Shown here in pieces: positions 20,595 to 39,100 of a stretch of DNA of 41,135 nt. The translations under genes were made by a program, and so were the position numbers. Location of the stretch: NCBI GenBank assembly GCA_040357565.1, contig JBDODJ010000100.1, one strand, 5' to 3'. Source of the DNA: Cercozoa sp. M6MM (Eukaryota; Endomyxa: Ascetosporea). Positions within the stretch are counted from its first letter, which is position 1; each line of letters starts with the position of its first letter. Below the pieces are notes generated by a model. The model was not told where the DNA came from. It did not search any database and saw nothing but the letters and a program-made list of their open reading frames with translations.

Positions 20595-22077
20595 AAAAAA
20601 GAGAAAATCACATCGACTGCGTCTCCGACACTTCGAGCGTGTGTTGCGACGGCGCTTTCACATCATAGACAGTAGTCGAGATGTCCGTAGCTGCAATGCA
20701 AACAACAAAGTATGAGTGAAAGAAGTGAACCATCAAGTCAGAGACCAAAAATGAAACGAACTTTCAGAGGCAACGGAAGCCTGGAAACGTTGCTTCTCGG
20801 GCAAATTGCTGTCGCCATCGCGCGGCTTGTAGTACACGAAGAAGTCAAGAATCGAGCTGTCCTTGCCAACCACGTAGCCCGAATGAGCAACTGTGAACGG
20901 CACAAGTAAACGTTGATATAGAACAGTTGCTATGCAAGTGAACAGAAAGCACCGTCGACATGAGCGACAGGCGACACGAGACCGTAATCGATCAAAGTGA
21001 CGGTCTGATCGGAGCCAACGGCATCGATGTGCATCGCTCGCTGCACGCTCTCCCGCAAACCCTGGTTTTGGCAAACAATGATTTCGCCGACCTGAAAGCG
21101 ACTGGGATAACAAAACTTACGTAGCATTCGGATCGGAAGTACGCCTCGCTCTTGTCGAACTCCTCACCGTCGATCTGCAGCGACACGTTTACGCCCATGG
21201 AACGAACACAAAGTAAAAGAACGAGCAAGCCTTACCGGTGTGTGTGACGCATGCAGGTGCATCACAAGACCGCCGAGACTACGACATTAGAGCATAGAAA
21301 CCAATAAAACAAAAACGATGCGGTTAGAATTTACGGGGTCGTGCGTTGGCAGGTGCGGCCGAGACTCACGGTATAGTTCTGAAAAACTCAAGGAATCTCA
21401 AAACCACCAAGTGTGCTAGCGAGGCACACTACCTCATGAACGCCGTCCAGGTAAAGAGTGTCGTGCTGGTAGGACACCCACTCAATGCCGTCATAGTCGT
21501 CATCATGCGCATCGTGCTGCATTCAAATTTCAAGAGTTTCAAATTCAAAATAGTTGTCGGTCAACAAAAGAATTACCAGCTGCTCGATCACAACAAAGGA
21601 CGTGTCCGACGTGTTGCACTGCGGAGGAACGATGGCTACAAACACACACACAAGCGTTTGTGTTGCGAGATGAGTGAAAATCAGTTGTGCAAAGTTACGG
21701 TTGTCTAGCGAGCACTGAGCCAAACCGCTGGTATCAAGCCACGCAGTCAGGTCAAAGTAGTCGTCATCGACAGCTTCCACATGCACGGTGCCGCTGTAAT
21801 CAAGTCAAGTCAAGTCAAATCAAGTCAAGTCAAATCAGCAGGTATTGGTGATAACAGATGTTGAAACTATACCCCAAGTTCACATTCTCGCGACGGAAAG
21901 CACGAGTGGGATCACCACCCTGCATGTGAAAGTGTTCTTTCTCTTTACAGACACAAGAAGAGAAGATACCTCAAAAATCAAGTCAGAGTCGTCCATTGCA
22001 CCGAAAAATGCCCTGCGCTCGCCGAGCTGCGCTTTGCAGAGCGAGATCGCCGACAGCAGCGTGCCGAGCAAGCGCAT
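19776..22077 (-). CDS. ATG27 / mannose-6-phosphate-receptor-like type I membrane protein
   Basis: A secretory-pathway membrane protein with a lumenal MRH-type domain, as in ATG27, MRL1 and cation-dependent M6P receptors, which carry cargo or membrane between Golgi, endosome and vacuole. It starts MRLLGTLLSAISLCKAQ (signal peptide) at 22077. Lumenal pieces include YFDLTAWLDTSGLAQCSLDN, IEWVSYQHDTLYLDG, LGGLVMHLHASHTP, VGEIIVCQNQGLRESV, SGYVVGKDSSILDFFVYY and HLRVDFTCRKEGSFASTLKL. Then come one membrane helix, KFFLSVFIISLVLCFVGCGY, and the family's juxtamembrane block, VKGARGIEVLPGIDHYR ('GxRGIExIPxxDFWR'). The last four residues are YQEI, a tyrosine YxxPhi adaptor-sorting signal at the extreme C-terminus. 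At least 12 introns, one of only 29 nt. One contains the (GT)n tract with an assembly gap; another contains a TCAAG repeat. Confidence 0.75.
20088..20156. repeat. CA-rich simple repeat in an intron
   Basis: Imperfect CACACA/CAGACA repeats in the intron just before the transmembrane exon of the ATG27-like gene. GT-rich on its sense strand. Confidence 0.85.
20432..20593. repeat. (GT)n with an assembly gap, in an intron
   Basis: Starts as GCGT repeats and becomes pure GT. A run of 10 N at 20537-20546 shows that its length was not resolved. It lies in the intron between the SETQS and HLRVDFTC exons of the ATG27-like gene; on the sense strand it is (CA)n. Confidence 0.95.
21799..21838. repeat. 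TCAAG/TCAAA pentamer repeat in an intron
   Basis: About seven pentamers alternating TCAAG and TCAAA, inside an intron near the 5' end of the ATG27-like gene. Confidence 0.85.
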
Positions 22078-22505
22078 CTTCACAACGAAACACGCATATG
22101 CATCAGAGAGCTCCACACGAACAAAGATCAGACAAATACAATAAAATCTTCGCTATTCTCGAAAAACAAACTAGTTGGGTGATGCTTTGATGCGTTTGAT
22201 CAAAATCACCGACAAATATACTGCAGCACACAACGCCAGGGGAGGCCAGGGGTCGGACCTGCCCCGATCGTTTATGCAACAAGCCCAGATCGCACTTACA
22301 ACCTTGGACAGTTTTTTACCTCTAGTTACTTCGCTACTCTCAATTCGTACTTAGCTGCAGCCGAAACCACCTTGCTTCGCCTTTCGAGCACGGTGGCAAT
22401 CTCCGGCTCTTGACGGATTCTGGATCTTCACGAGCCAGAAAAAACAGACGGATTTTCTCGTATCGTGTCTTTTGGCTTTATTGTGTGTGCTGAGGTGTAA
22501 CTATC
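22078..22505. promoter_or_regulatory. Divergent promoter region, ATG27-like / SNF2-RING
   Basis: These 428 bp lie between two start codons facing apart. They include a GC-rich patch with GGGGAGGCCAGGGG near 22240 and a T-rich stretch before ATG 22506. I see no clear core element. Confidence 0.5.
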
Positions 22506-29645
<7,140 letters not shown>

Positions 29646-29653
29646 CGTAGGGA

Positions 29654-30212
29654 TCAGGCCTTGGGAAATTGAGGGTACTTTGCCAGTGATACAAAAAAAA
29701 ACTAAGGAACGTAATAAAGTCTTCTTGGAGGAAGAGTGGCCAAGTGTCAGTTTGAAAGAGTGAGTTACCCCAACGGTTCAGTTGGGCGGCAAAGCACTGA
29801 TGGACGGGAAAGTCACCCGTCAGATGGGAACTGTAGAAAGGACAGTCAGTATAAAGGGTCCTTGAGACGGAAAGGCGTCGTCAGAACTGAGTAGTGAGAA
29901 TTCAGAAGTACTGGGTTGGAAGTAAAGAAAAGAAGGGCCCCTGGAAAGGCAGAGGACAGGTAGGAGCGAAGACAACTGGTCCTGGAGAGATCAGATTACC
30001 TGGTCGAGAGAGAGCCCTTCTTTGAGTTCAGCTGCAAAAAGCTTGCTCAAGGCTTCCCTACTCAAACACAGGTGTTCCACAGTCTGGACTGAAGCTCTCA
30101 GTAGGTCAGGATACCAGCGAACACACGTCAAAATCTTCCACACCTCTCTTGAGGATTTTTTGTAAGTTGTAGGGTTGCTTCCGCGCGGATACAGGAGTTC
30201 GTGCTGTAACAT
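29654..30212 (-). CDS. Candidate small multi-exon gene
   Basis: Not recognised. The frame from ATG 30212 reads MLQHELLYPRGSNPTTYKK, then REVWKILTCVRWYPDLLRAS and EALSKLFAAELKEGLSLDQ, and ends at TGA 29991. Its residue mix is protein-like. A GTAATC..TTTCCAG segment of intron size follows DQ. Farther along the same strand a frame reads CFAAQLNRWGNSLFQTDTW and closes at TGA 29654-29656, eight bases from the SNF2-RING stop. The connection between the two parts is not established, and the hairpins listed for this island lie in the middle. Confidence 0.25.
30180..30189. promoter_or_regulatory. TCCGCGCGGA palindrome, copy 6
   Basis: Embedded in GCTTCCGCGCGGATACA (30178-30194), identical over 17 bases to the VPS35L intron copy at 12417-12433. 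Confidence 0.35.
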
Positions 30213-30386
30213 GTGATACCATAGTTTCTTTGCGGCTTGCGGTTAATGCAGTTTTAATTTTAGTCCACGCCACGCCAGCCATCACAGCGCAGTTTTAAGT
30301 TTAGTCTTCAGTTGAATTCGAACAACCCGCGTCGATATCGATTGCACGGCGGGCGATCGATCAAAAACTGCAGCTCGCCAGCGCAG

Positions 30387-30833
30387 TTATTCGGTGGGTG
30401 ATGGCGCGGGCAGCACGCGGGCCAGTTGGGAGCACACATGCTTGTCTCCTTGCTCCTTCAGCTGCCACATGTGCCGCCATCTCCACTCCTGCGGGTCAGA
30501 AGCGGGATAAAATATAAGTTTTCTTGACGTAGAGACGTTGAAAGTCAGGTGTGTAGTACCTCGTTCACGGCAGCGCTTTGTTTCTCACGCATCTTTTCCA
30601 CTGAGACACACGAACAGATCTTTTAATCCATCCTCGTCAGGAAGGAAGGCCCTACTTAGTCCCGTGCTGAGGACGTACAATTCAAGCCCGGCACCGATCA
30701 AGATGCCAACGCCAAACCTACGCTCACGTAAATACACTGAAGCCGTCGCAAAAAGAAAAGCAACAAAAACTCACATGCGCGCCGAAAAGCCCAGCGTCAT
30801 GCGCGGCCGCTTGAACTTGAAATCTTTAGACAT
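30387..30833 (-). CDS. 87-residue single-pass membrane protein, four exons
   Basis: Not firmly recognised. Exons 30775-30833, 30656-30717, 30560-30600 and 30387-30488 total 264 nt, exactly 88 codons with the stop. Phases agree at every join. The N-terminus is basic (MSKDFKFKRPRMTLGFSARM), followed by one helix, FGVGILIGAGLELYVLSTGL, then a charged, tryptophan-rich tail (NEEWRWRHMWQLKEQGD) ending SPTE. A basic N-terminus, one helix and a charged soluble tail are typical of small mitochondrial inner-membrane subunits or assembly factors (compare SMIM4/UQCC5 and PET100 in general layout). That comparison is about shape only. Introns are 41-71 nt. Confidence 0.65.
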
Positions 30834-31243
30834 CCTTTCACGACCTACTAACTGCACAGTTCAAATGCAGGTTGATCAAGTAGAGCACACGTCGGCAGGC
30901 CCGCTAATGTAGCCGGGTTTTTAGAAACTTACGGAGCTCCAATAATTAATGCTGCAAGAGTTCAGCCTTGGGCAGGTCTCAACTTGCAAGGAATTAGGGA
31001 ATTGTATGTCCTTGAACAATATTGTAGGAAGCAACGTACTCTTTGTCTTTTACAAGAGACAGGTCTTTTGTCTATAGCGAGGGCCAGTGAACTCCACACG
31101 CCAAAGAGAATCTGTTATGGAACTTGTATTTTATCTCTCTCTCTCTCTCTCAAGGAGTCTCGGCGCTCCGTTAGTCAAGGTCGCGTTGTCCACGGGCGGT
31201 ACTTACAATGCAACCGAAGGGGCGTGGCAAAATGCAATATTTA
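30834..31243. other. Intergenic region with a (TC)9 tract
   Basis: These 410 bp lie between the 87-residue gene and the 3' end of the next minus-strand gene. They contain (TC)n near 31134-31150, which reads (GA)n toward the downstream gene. No exon seen. Confidence 0.5.
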
Positions 31244-34200
31244 TCATACAGTACTCGACAGCAAGGACGCGAGTGCCGGCAGCAAGAATGCGAGGGACGA
31301 TTGCACGCCGACTGCAGCGCCCGAAACGTCATCATCTGCGTTTGCATCACTCATTTAATTTACTGCACCTCCTGTCACGACACAAGACAGCTTGAAAATT
31401 ACCAGGCAGCGTGCTGGTCGGTTTAGGACACGCTATGCGCAAACTGGACGCAGGAAGCGTGTTCAGAATAGGAAGATGCGAGGGTATAGTAGAAAAAAGG
31501 TACATTTCGATCGGACTGGGAGGCAGACGTTCCGCATCGATATCCAGGCGCAGCGTGAGATTGCTGCCCGGTAGATCAGCGAGCGTGTGCAGTCGTGGCA
31601 TGTACACAACCACTTTATTGCTCGGAGTGTCGCATAAACTGTTCCAGCAGGTTTAGTGTAGTTCACAGCACATCCACATTGACCCAAAGTACCTCTTGTG
31701 CGAGTCAAGCAAGTCAAGTCCGTGCTGGCTTGTCAGCTGTGAATGTACATTGTTAAATTCTTCGTATCCTCCCAGTGAACCGACCGCGCGGACTTAGTTC
31801 AAGAAATGAAATTGGACAGACCTTGTAAATACAAAAACGACGCACGTAGTAAGAACTCTTGTTGTCATCGAGGCCTAAGAGTGTGTAGAGAATCCTTCAG
31901 TTTCACAGTTTTACAGAAAACGATTGACAACTGAGTTAAAAAAAAAAACTCACATTGTTCAGGCTGCAAAGTAACAGTGACTCCATCTGACAAATGCACG
32001 TCCACCTATACAACAGAAAATAGGTGTGAGTGCACGCTTCAAGTGCAATTTGTTGTACCTCTAGTGCCTGCAGCAAAAGCGGCGACATTTTGTCTTGGTT
32101 CATGCATACTTCTCGTCGAAAACCGACATGTAGTCGGCCTAGCAAAAGGTAGTAGTTTAGCCACTGCTGCTGCATCAAAGCACACAAGAAAACACGGGCA
32201 CCTTGTTGGGGTGCTTGCCGAACAACGAGTGAGCGGTGATCTTGGAAATTCCGATCGAAAACACGATGATGTCCTCATGGACTGCTTTGCCATTTCTCCA
32301 CTGCCAACAACTCAAGGTTAATATAACCCTCCACAGAAGTGAAAGTGTACATCGCCACGTCGTTGCAAGTCGAGTTGATTCACAACGTCTACGAAGCTCC
32401 AGCGACGCTCAGCTGACGCCAGCAGCTTAGCAAAAGTGCCCTACCATATATATACTGGCTATCTATGTGTATATGTTCAATTTAAATATACTTGTATCGT
32501 AAAGATAAAGCGGTACGTTTGCGGAGGCGTTGCGCAAGTCGATTTCGACATTGAAAAATCGGGTCAGTTTGTCCAAGCCCGGTAGTTCAAAGTCACAGAA
32601 ACCCTGAGACAACACAAACTTTCCTAGGTGAAGCTACTAACGAATAATGTTAATGGGGAGTTACGCTCGTATTAACAGGAACGGTGTGCTGCAGCACTGT
32701 GCCGTTGCCTACCACTCCAGTCAGACGGCATTCGATGCCTTTGCTAGTCTAAACAAACAAAACACACTCGCAAGGTGAATAATCGTGAATTTTAAAGCAA
32801 AAGTTGCTGTTTCTGGCAGTAAAAGGCAGCACTTAAAGTTTGTACCTCTGAATCGAGCGCAACAAAGTCTTGCGTCGGATACTCGAGTTCGAATCTCTCA
32901 AGCTGCAGCGTCGCCTGTCCAGTGAGTACACGTCTTGACCATCAATATAGAGACGAGTACCGGAAAAAGAAGGCGTTGCAATCTTACGGAAGCCACATCG
33001 TTATCGCGACGGTATTTCATCACCGTCGTCGACAGTGAAGGTTTCAAAGCGACCGACAAGCCGCTGTTTGAATCAAATTCAACACGACTAAAATCAAAAG
33101 CAAACTAATGAAGTGAATGAAGTGATTGATACGTGTCTGTGTTGAAGCTGGCTCGGCAGTTGCGACGTTCGATATCGTCGGTAGTGCGGAACAAGAATTG
33201 ATCCCAGTCTATATTTGTCATTGTTCAAGCATACTGGATTGGATTTAAATTTACAGTGCGGGGGGCAGCTTTTGAAAGCTAATTCATCTGGCAACGCCTG
33301 CACCGCGTCCTATGAATTTAATATGGTTCGTCAGTTCAGTTCAGTTGGAACATGTGACATATCAACGCAATGAGAAGTTACCTCAAAAGAGACAAACACT
33401 GACGCGAGTAGTGGACAAATGTTCGTACTCGTCGAAATTCCCCAATCCAGCACGCTTGCAACTACGTAGAAATAGGCGTGAAACGTCAATGATTCGAGTC
33501 TTAAATATTCAGCAATGGTATTACAGTTCAGACTGCACAATCGAAGTTCCAGATTAGAGCCACCATTGGCCAGTTGTTTCCTGTTGCATACACACAAGTA
33601 CAGTCCTTGCCAAAGATGAAACAGTTGGTGCGATGGATGATACAAGCCGTAGTCTTGCAAGGTAATTACGATTTTCTCCAGTTGTGTCAGTTTGCTGGCC
33701 GAAACAATGCCGCTCAGTTTGTTTTGTGAACGATCAGGCCTGGAGAACACATCTCAGTTTGTCCTTCTTCCGGACAGCTCACATCTTCATACAATACCAG
33801 CCACTGGCACCCGCCTTGTAGACTACGAATAGATTGCGTAAGGTGGTCACCTTGTCCAAGAGCACTTGAGCGGCCGGCGGAATGCCCATGATCATTACCT
33901 ATTAGTGAAAATTAAAGCAGAAACAAAAAAGCCACGGAATAGTTCTATAATTAAGTTTTTACACTGGACGGGAGAGCAGGACTCATCGTCTGCAATGGTT
34001 GCAAGAAACTACAAAAGAAGTACTGGTAGTATCATAGAATATGAAGAACAAGCGTCTATGCTAAACGCTTACGTTGTTTCAAAGAAATCTCGCCACGCAG
34101 CGACTACATGCGTGCCGTTCCAGTAGTCCGACACACCCTGCAATTCAACCACAAATCCCTTTGTGAAGAATATCAACACAAATGCAAAAACACTACCTTC

Positions 34201-35747
34201 ATTTCGAGTCGGTAGTCGACAGACTCAGTCGCATCCGAGGCAAGACGTGTCACCAAGCACTGCAGACCCTCGAGCATGTCCTCCGTGTAAGTCTGCACCC
34301 ATCGCATGAATCAAACTGCAAAAAAAAAGAACTATCGGTACATGGATTGGTACTATACCTCATTGGGCAAGCCCAACGGAAGGATGTCGTCGTGGTACAG
34401 CTCAAAATGCACCGAAGCATGCGAAGCGAGTTGAGTCTCGGGTGCGCAAAAGGCTGCTTTCACCAAGTGACCCACCTAAACAGTTGAAAAGAAAATGAAA
34501 ATAAATCGTAAATCTAAATGTAAGTTTACCGAGTTTGATATTTGTGTAAACTTACATTAGCGTCAGCGGCAAAAGGCGACGTAATGCTCAGACTCACATA
34601 GGAGAGGGTTCCCTTGGTAGAAGGGATCACTGTCACATTCGAAGGTACTGGCATTGTCATCTACGGTATTGAGGGGATTAAAACAGGTGCCAGGAGACAT
34701 GATGTGTTGCTTACGTTGGGATTGACGCCGCGAACATATAGGGTTTCCGTATGAGACAGGTCAAGATTCAAGCTCTGATTTTATATCAGTGCGATATACA
34801 AGTACTGAACATATAACTAATTATTCCCCGGATAAGTCTGAATTATACCTGAGTGATGGAGCTGGCCAGGTCGATGGTAGAACCTGAAAGCTCCGCGCGT
34901 TGCAACTCGCCATTCACCGACACGGTGCCCACATGCATCTGCCATCACACCATAAATTTACATTAATTTCTGAGGCACTGTTCATCATAGCTACTAAGTG
35001 AGTGTGTGTACTATGTACATGAGGAAGACGTAGCTCCTCCAACGGTGTCTTGGTTGACACCTCGAGAGACGACACCAGGCTCTGCACAACACTTGTTGCT
35101 GGTCGAAAAACCCAGGAAGCAAGCAGTATATAATTTACATCAAAGGCAAAGACTCCAAGTGGCGCATCGCCAAACGACAAGGACAGAGTTTGCGCCGTTG
35201 ATTCCAGAGACGTGTCAATTAGAGGCACCTGGACGTTTATGCAAATGCATTTTACTTTACAGTTCTTTTTTTATTGAGCTGTTTGAAGCGGTAAATTGTA
35301 CCTGCTGCAACAAGGCGCTAGTTTTGGCGTCGGCAGTCTCCAAAGCGAGGTCGTTCGGTAGTCCTAGTTGCTTCCATGTGAACTCTAGTGCCCCTAACGT
35401 GTCTTGAGCAGTCTCCAGTGGCAACTTGCAGTACCGCTATTAGAGTAAACTTAAATTAAATTTACTTGTACAAGTGAGTATTTTTTATTCGATGCAAACA
35501 ATTTGAGGACCTCACCGACAAGAAAAACGAGCTGCAGTCACTGCTGCGAATTCTCTCGAATGCAAGTGTCGACGATGCCACGTTGTTCTCCTGTGCTCAC
35601 ACACAAAGTTTTTAGTAGCGATAAAGTAAGTTTAATTTACATTGTCTCTAGTACCAGACAGAGTGCAATGCATTCGTCGGGCAGCGGCAGTTCCAGAGCC
35701 ATCGTATGCCCCGCTAGAGCAAGTATCACGAGTGAAAGCAGCGGCAT
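31244..35747 (-). CDS. Large secreted, probably GPI-anchored protein, paralogue B
   Basis: Family unknown to me. It starts MPLLSLVILALAGHTMALEL at 35747 (signal peptide), followed by PLPDECIALC. More than 20 exons of about 60-150 nt follow in phase, among them NNVASSTLAFERIRSSDCSS, YCKLPLETAQDTLGALEF, VGTVSVNGELQRAELSGST, SLNLDLSHTETLYVRGVNPN, VGHLVKAAFCAPETQLASH, GVSDYWNGTHVVAAWRDFF and VVVYMPRLHTLADLPGSNL. The sequence alternates short beta-strand-like stretches with conserved Cys and N-glycosylation sites. The last intron joins LPD to DDVSGAAVGVQ and a hydrophobic tail, SSLAFLLPALASLLSSTV, ending TGA 31244-31246 with no cytoplasmic residues, as in a GPI attachment signal; a short tail anchor is the alternative. 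A tandem copy of the same design lies at 36184-40585. LEA2/DUF3712-like beta domains are a weak possibility. Confidence 0.65.
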
Positions 35748-36183
35748 TCTATGTTTCTCGTTGCACAAACTTCAATTTCAAATCAACCTCACAAGTTTAG
35801 CTGTTGCAAGAAGGCGGAAAGGTTCTACACTGTTGCAAGGAGAGGAAAAGCAAACAACAGCCAAAAAGTATCAATAACTGAAATGACCATTTTAGGACAT
35901 CATTCATGGTGCAGTGAAGCGGTGCAGCCAGTCGTGACTTTGAACTGCAACTGGCTTCCGTTCTTTGGAATTGATTCTTCCGTGTTTCTGGCTGCAGTGG
36001 ATCAGCCGAGATGCTCTAACAAAGCGTACTAAGTACCTTAGAACGATAATACATCGCGAGAATCCAACCTTGATGCTGGATGGGAGAAAAGGACGCAGTG
36101 GTGTCTAGCGCACAGGCAGGGATCGCTTAGATCTTTACTCCGCGCCACTTCAATAGCTTTTATCACATGTACTATGTCCAATT
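35748..36183. promoter_or_regulatory. Spacer between the tandem paralogues
   Basis: These 436 bp hold the 3' end of paralogue A and the promoter of paralogue B. No exon or clear core element is visible. Confidence 0.5.
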
Positions 36184-39100
36184 CTAGTGGAGCAGTGACA
36201 GCAAGCACAAGAGCGCCGGCACAAGCGAAACCGCGAGCGACAAGGCTGCGTCGGGAACGTCGTCACCTGCATCAGTGATTTTGCATCAGGTGCGAGTAGC
36301 TTTTGTAAAAAACAAGTCTACCGGGCGACGTGCTGGTCGGCACAGGCGTCGTTGACGCCCCGCCGCGCTCGCGTTCGGGACACGCCGTGTTCAAACTAGA
36401 GCAACACAAGCAAGGTAAGGATCGAGCAGTGAAATGTTGGGGAAATAACGGAGAAAGGTACACTTCAACTGCACTGGGCGGCACAACGGTCGTGCGCAAT
36501 GCGAGACCGCTGCCCGGCAGATCAGCGAGCGTGTGCAGTCGTGGCATATGCACAACCACTTGATTACTCGGAGTGTCGCACAAACTGTTCAACAACTATA
36601 GTGTAGTCCACAGCACATCCACGTTGGCTTAAGTGTACCTCTTGTGCGATCCAAGCAGGTCAAGTCCGTGCTGGCTAGTCAACTGAGCAAAGTCATTATA
36701 TTTCCCAAGTGAACAGACTGTGCGGAATCGTTCACAGAAACGAGATTCAACTGACCTTGTAAAGGCAGAAACGGCCCACTTGGAAAGAGCTCTGGTTGTC
36801 ATCGATGCCTAAGAATACGATCAATCGTTAATTCTTAAACAACAACTGAATGAAAAAGATAAAAATTCACATTGCTCAGGTTGCAAAGTCACAATGACGC
36901 CATCAGGCAGATGTACGTCCACCTGGGTACAGTGTCGGCGAGACGTGAACACATCTACTTAATTGCACTGTGGTGTTTACCTCGAGTGCTTGCAGCAAAG
37001 GTGACGACATCTCAGTTCTGTTGACGACATACTTGTTGTCGAAAACCGACATATAGTTGGCCTAAACACCAACGTTAGGTTGATACTGCTGCAACACAAA
37101 CACCAAAAAAGGAAACCCGCGTACCGGTGTGGAGAACAGCAGGTCCTTTGTGATTGTGGCGATTCCAACTGAAAACACGATCGTGTCCTCGTCGGCCAAA
37201 TTGCCGTTTCTCAACTGAAAAATTTGACAGAACACAATGTTTTGCCTTCGTATTTTCAGCCAGCCAGGCGAGAACTGAAAGCAACACACATCGCCACGTC
37301 GCTGCAAGTCGAGTTGATTCGCGACGTTTCCTTGGCTCGTACGACTCTCAGTCGACGCATACAGCTTCGCAAACGTGCCCTGCCATAGATATGACAGCAA
37401 GAGTTACGTCACCTTAATTTATCAAAAGAAAACTGATACGCTTGCAGAGGTGTTGCGCACGTGCATTTCGACATCGAAAAGTCGAGTTGCTTTGCTCAGA
37501 CCGGGCAATTCAAAGTTACACTCACCCTGGGACAATACAGCAATCGATGATACATGGCAGGAAGAACAAACTGAAGTTTTACACTTGTCGTGTTGACAGG
37601 CACAGTGTGCTGCAGCACTGTGCCGTTGCCTACCGTTCCCGTCAGACGGCACTCGATACCTTCGCTGGTCTGAACAAACAAGTATGTTCATTGTACATTC
37701 GCACAGACCAAATCACCCGTTTTTCCGCTGTACCTCTGAATCGAGAGCAACGAAGGACAGCGTTGAAACAGAGTCGAATCTCTTGAGCAAAACGGTCACC
37801 TGTTTCACGTTGAAGAGTGTCGGAAACTCAGAATCGACATCGGATGTAATCTTACGGAAGCAACGTCTGCATCCTGACGGTACTTTGTCACTGTCGTCGA
37901 TAGCACAGGTTTCAAAGCGACCGACAGACCACTGTTTGATTCAAAAAAAGAAAATACCACCTAGGCAAAGTAGGGATATGAACACTGTACGTCTCAGAAT
38001 TGAAGCTAACACGACAGTTGCGACGTTCGGTGTCGCCGGCAGTTCGTTGCAGGAACTGATCCCAATCTGCACTCGTTTTTCGTGTGCTCTTTAGGCCCAC
38101 AAGTTGTTTACAGAAGTGATTTGTACAACTTGAGTCGCAATTTTCCGTTGCCAGTTCGTCCGGAGACGCTAGCTGCGCGTCCTGGAGGTCAAACACAGAT
38201 TCGTCAGTTCAAAGTCAAACGATGTTTAAGTGGCAGCATTCTTTGTTTGAGCTGACTACCTCAAATGACTCAAACACAGAGGCGAGTAGTGGGCAGATGT
38301 TTGAGGTTGAAGAGCTCCAATCCAGCACACTCGCAACTGCACGCATCAAACAAAGTTGACAATGCAAGCGGCGTTCAGATTCAGGTTGGTTTGCGTCTTA
38401 CTGTTCAGACTGCACAAACGAAGGTCCAGATTTGAGGCTCCGTTTGCCATTTGTTTCCTGTTCACGTGTAGAATTAAGGCAAGATTTAATGCAATAGCTT
38501 CGCGCCGGTCTGTGTGTCTGTGTGCAAGGTACAAATTCTGGCCAGCCAGGTAGATCTTGATTTTGTCCAGTTGTGTCGCTTTGCTGGCCGAAACAACGCC
38601 GCTCAGTTCGTTCAGCGAAGCATCAGGCCTGAATAAAAACACTGCGACCACACAAACACAATACGAGTCACGCAATGCAAACATACCAACCACTAGTATC
38701 TGCCTGGTAAGTGACACTCAACTCGTGGAAGGCAGGCACGTTGTCCAAGAGCACTTGAGCGCCAGGCGGAATGTACACAAGTTGCACCTATGTGCACGAT
38801 AATTGATGAAGACAAACTAGAGTAAGTCTGGGCAAACATACAGTCGAAGGAAGAGAAGGGCTCATCGACTCCAACGGTTGCAAGAAACTACAAAAAGAGT
38901 ATCAACAATATCTTAAATTGTACGTGGAATTACAACTAGGAAGCCGAAAGAGTAAATGTACGTTTCCTCAAAGAAGTTTCGCCACGCAGCAACGACGTTC
39001 GTGTCATTCCAGAAGGTCGACACACTCTGCAGCCGGCAAAGATATTCGTATCGACACCACTTCGTACACAGTTAAACCTTTATGTGCAGTACCTTCATTT

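Larger units (their letters stand above)
29646..30386. other. Unexplained island between convergent genes
   Basis: The 741 bp between the SNF2-RING stop and the stop of the next minus-strand gene do not look like ordinary 3' UTR. It contains a chain of short perfect hairpins: CCCAAC/GTTGGG at 29769-29786; ACGGG/CCCGT with flanking CTG/CAG at 29797-29823; GGAC/GTCC at 29840-29861; and GACG/CGTC at 29866-29879. It also holds a clean 73-codon open frame on - and a 17-mer identical to one in VPS35L. Options are a structured noncoding RNA, a small minus-strand gene, or a decayed mobile element. I cannot decide among them. Confidence 0.4.

Noticed and set aside
32885-32897. tRNA B-box-like GTTCGAATCTC
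   Set aside because: No A box or cloverleaf at the right distance, and it lies within a coding exon of paralogue B.
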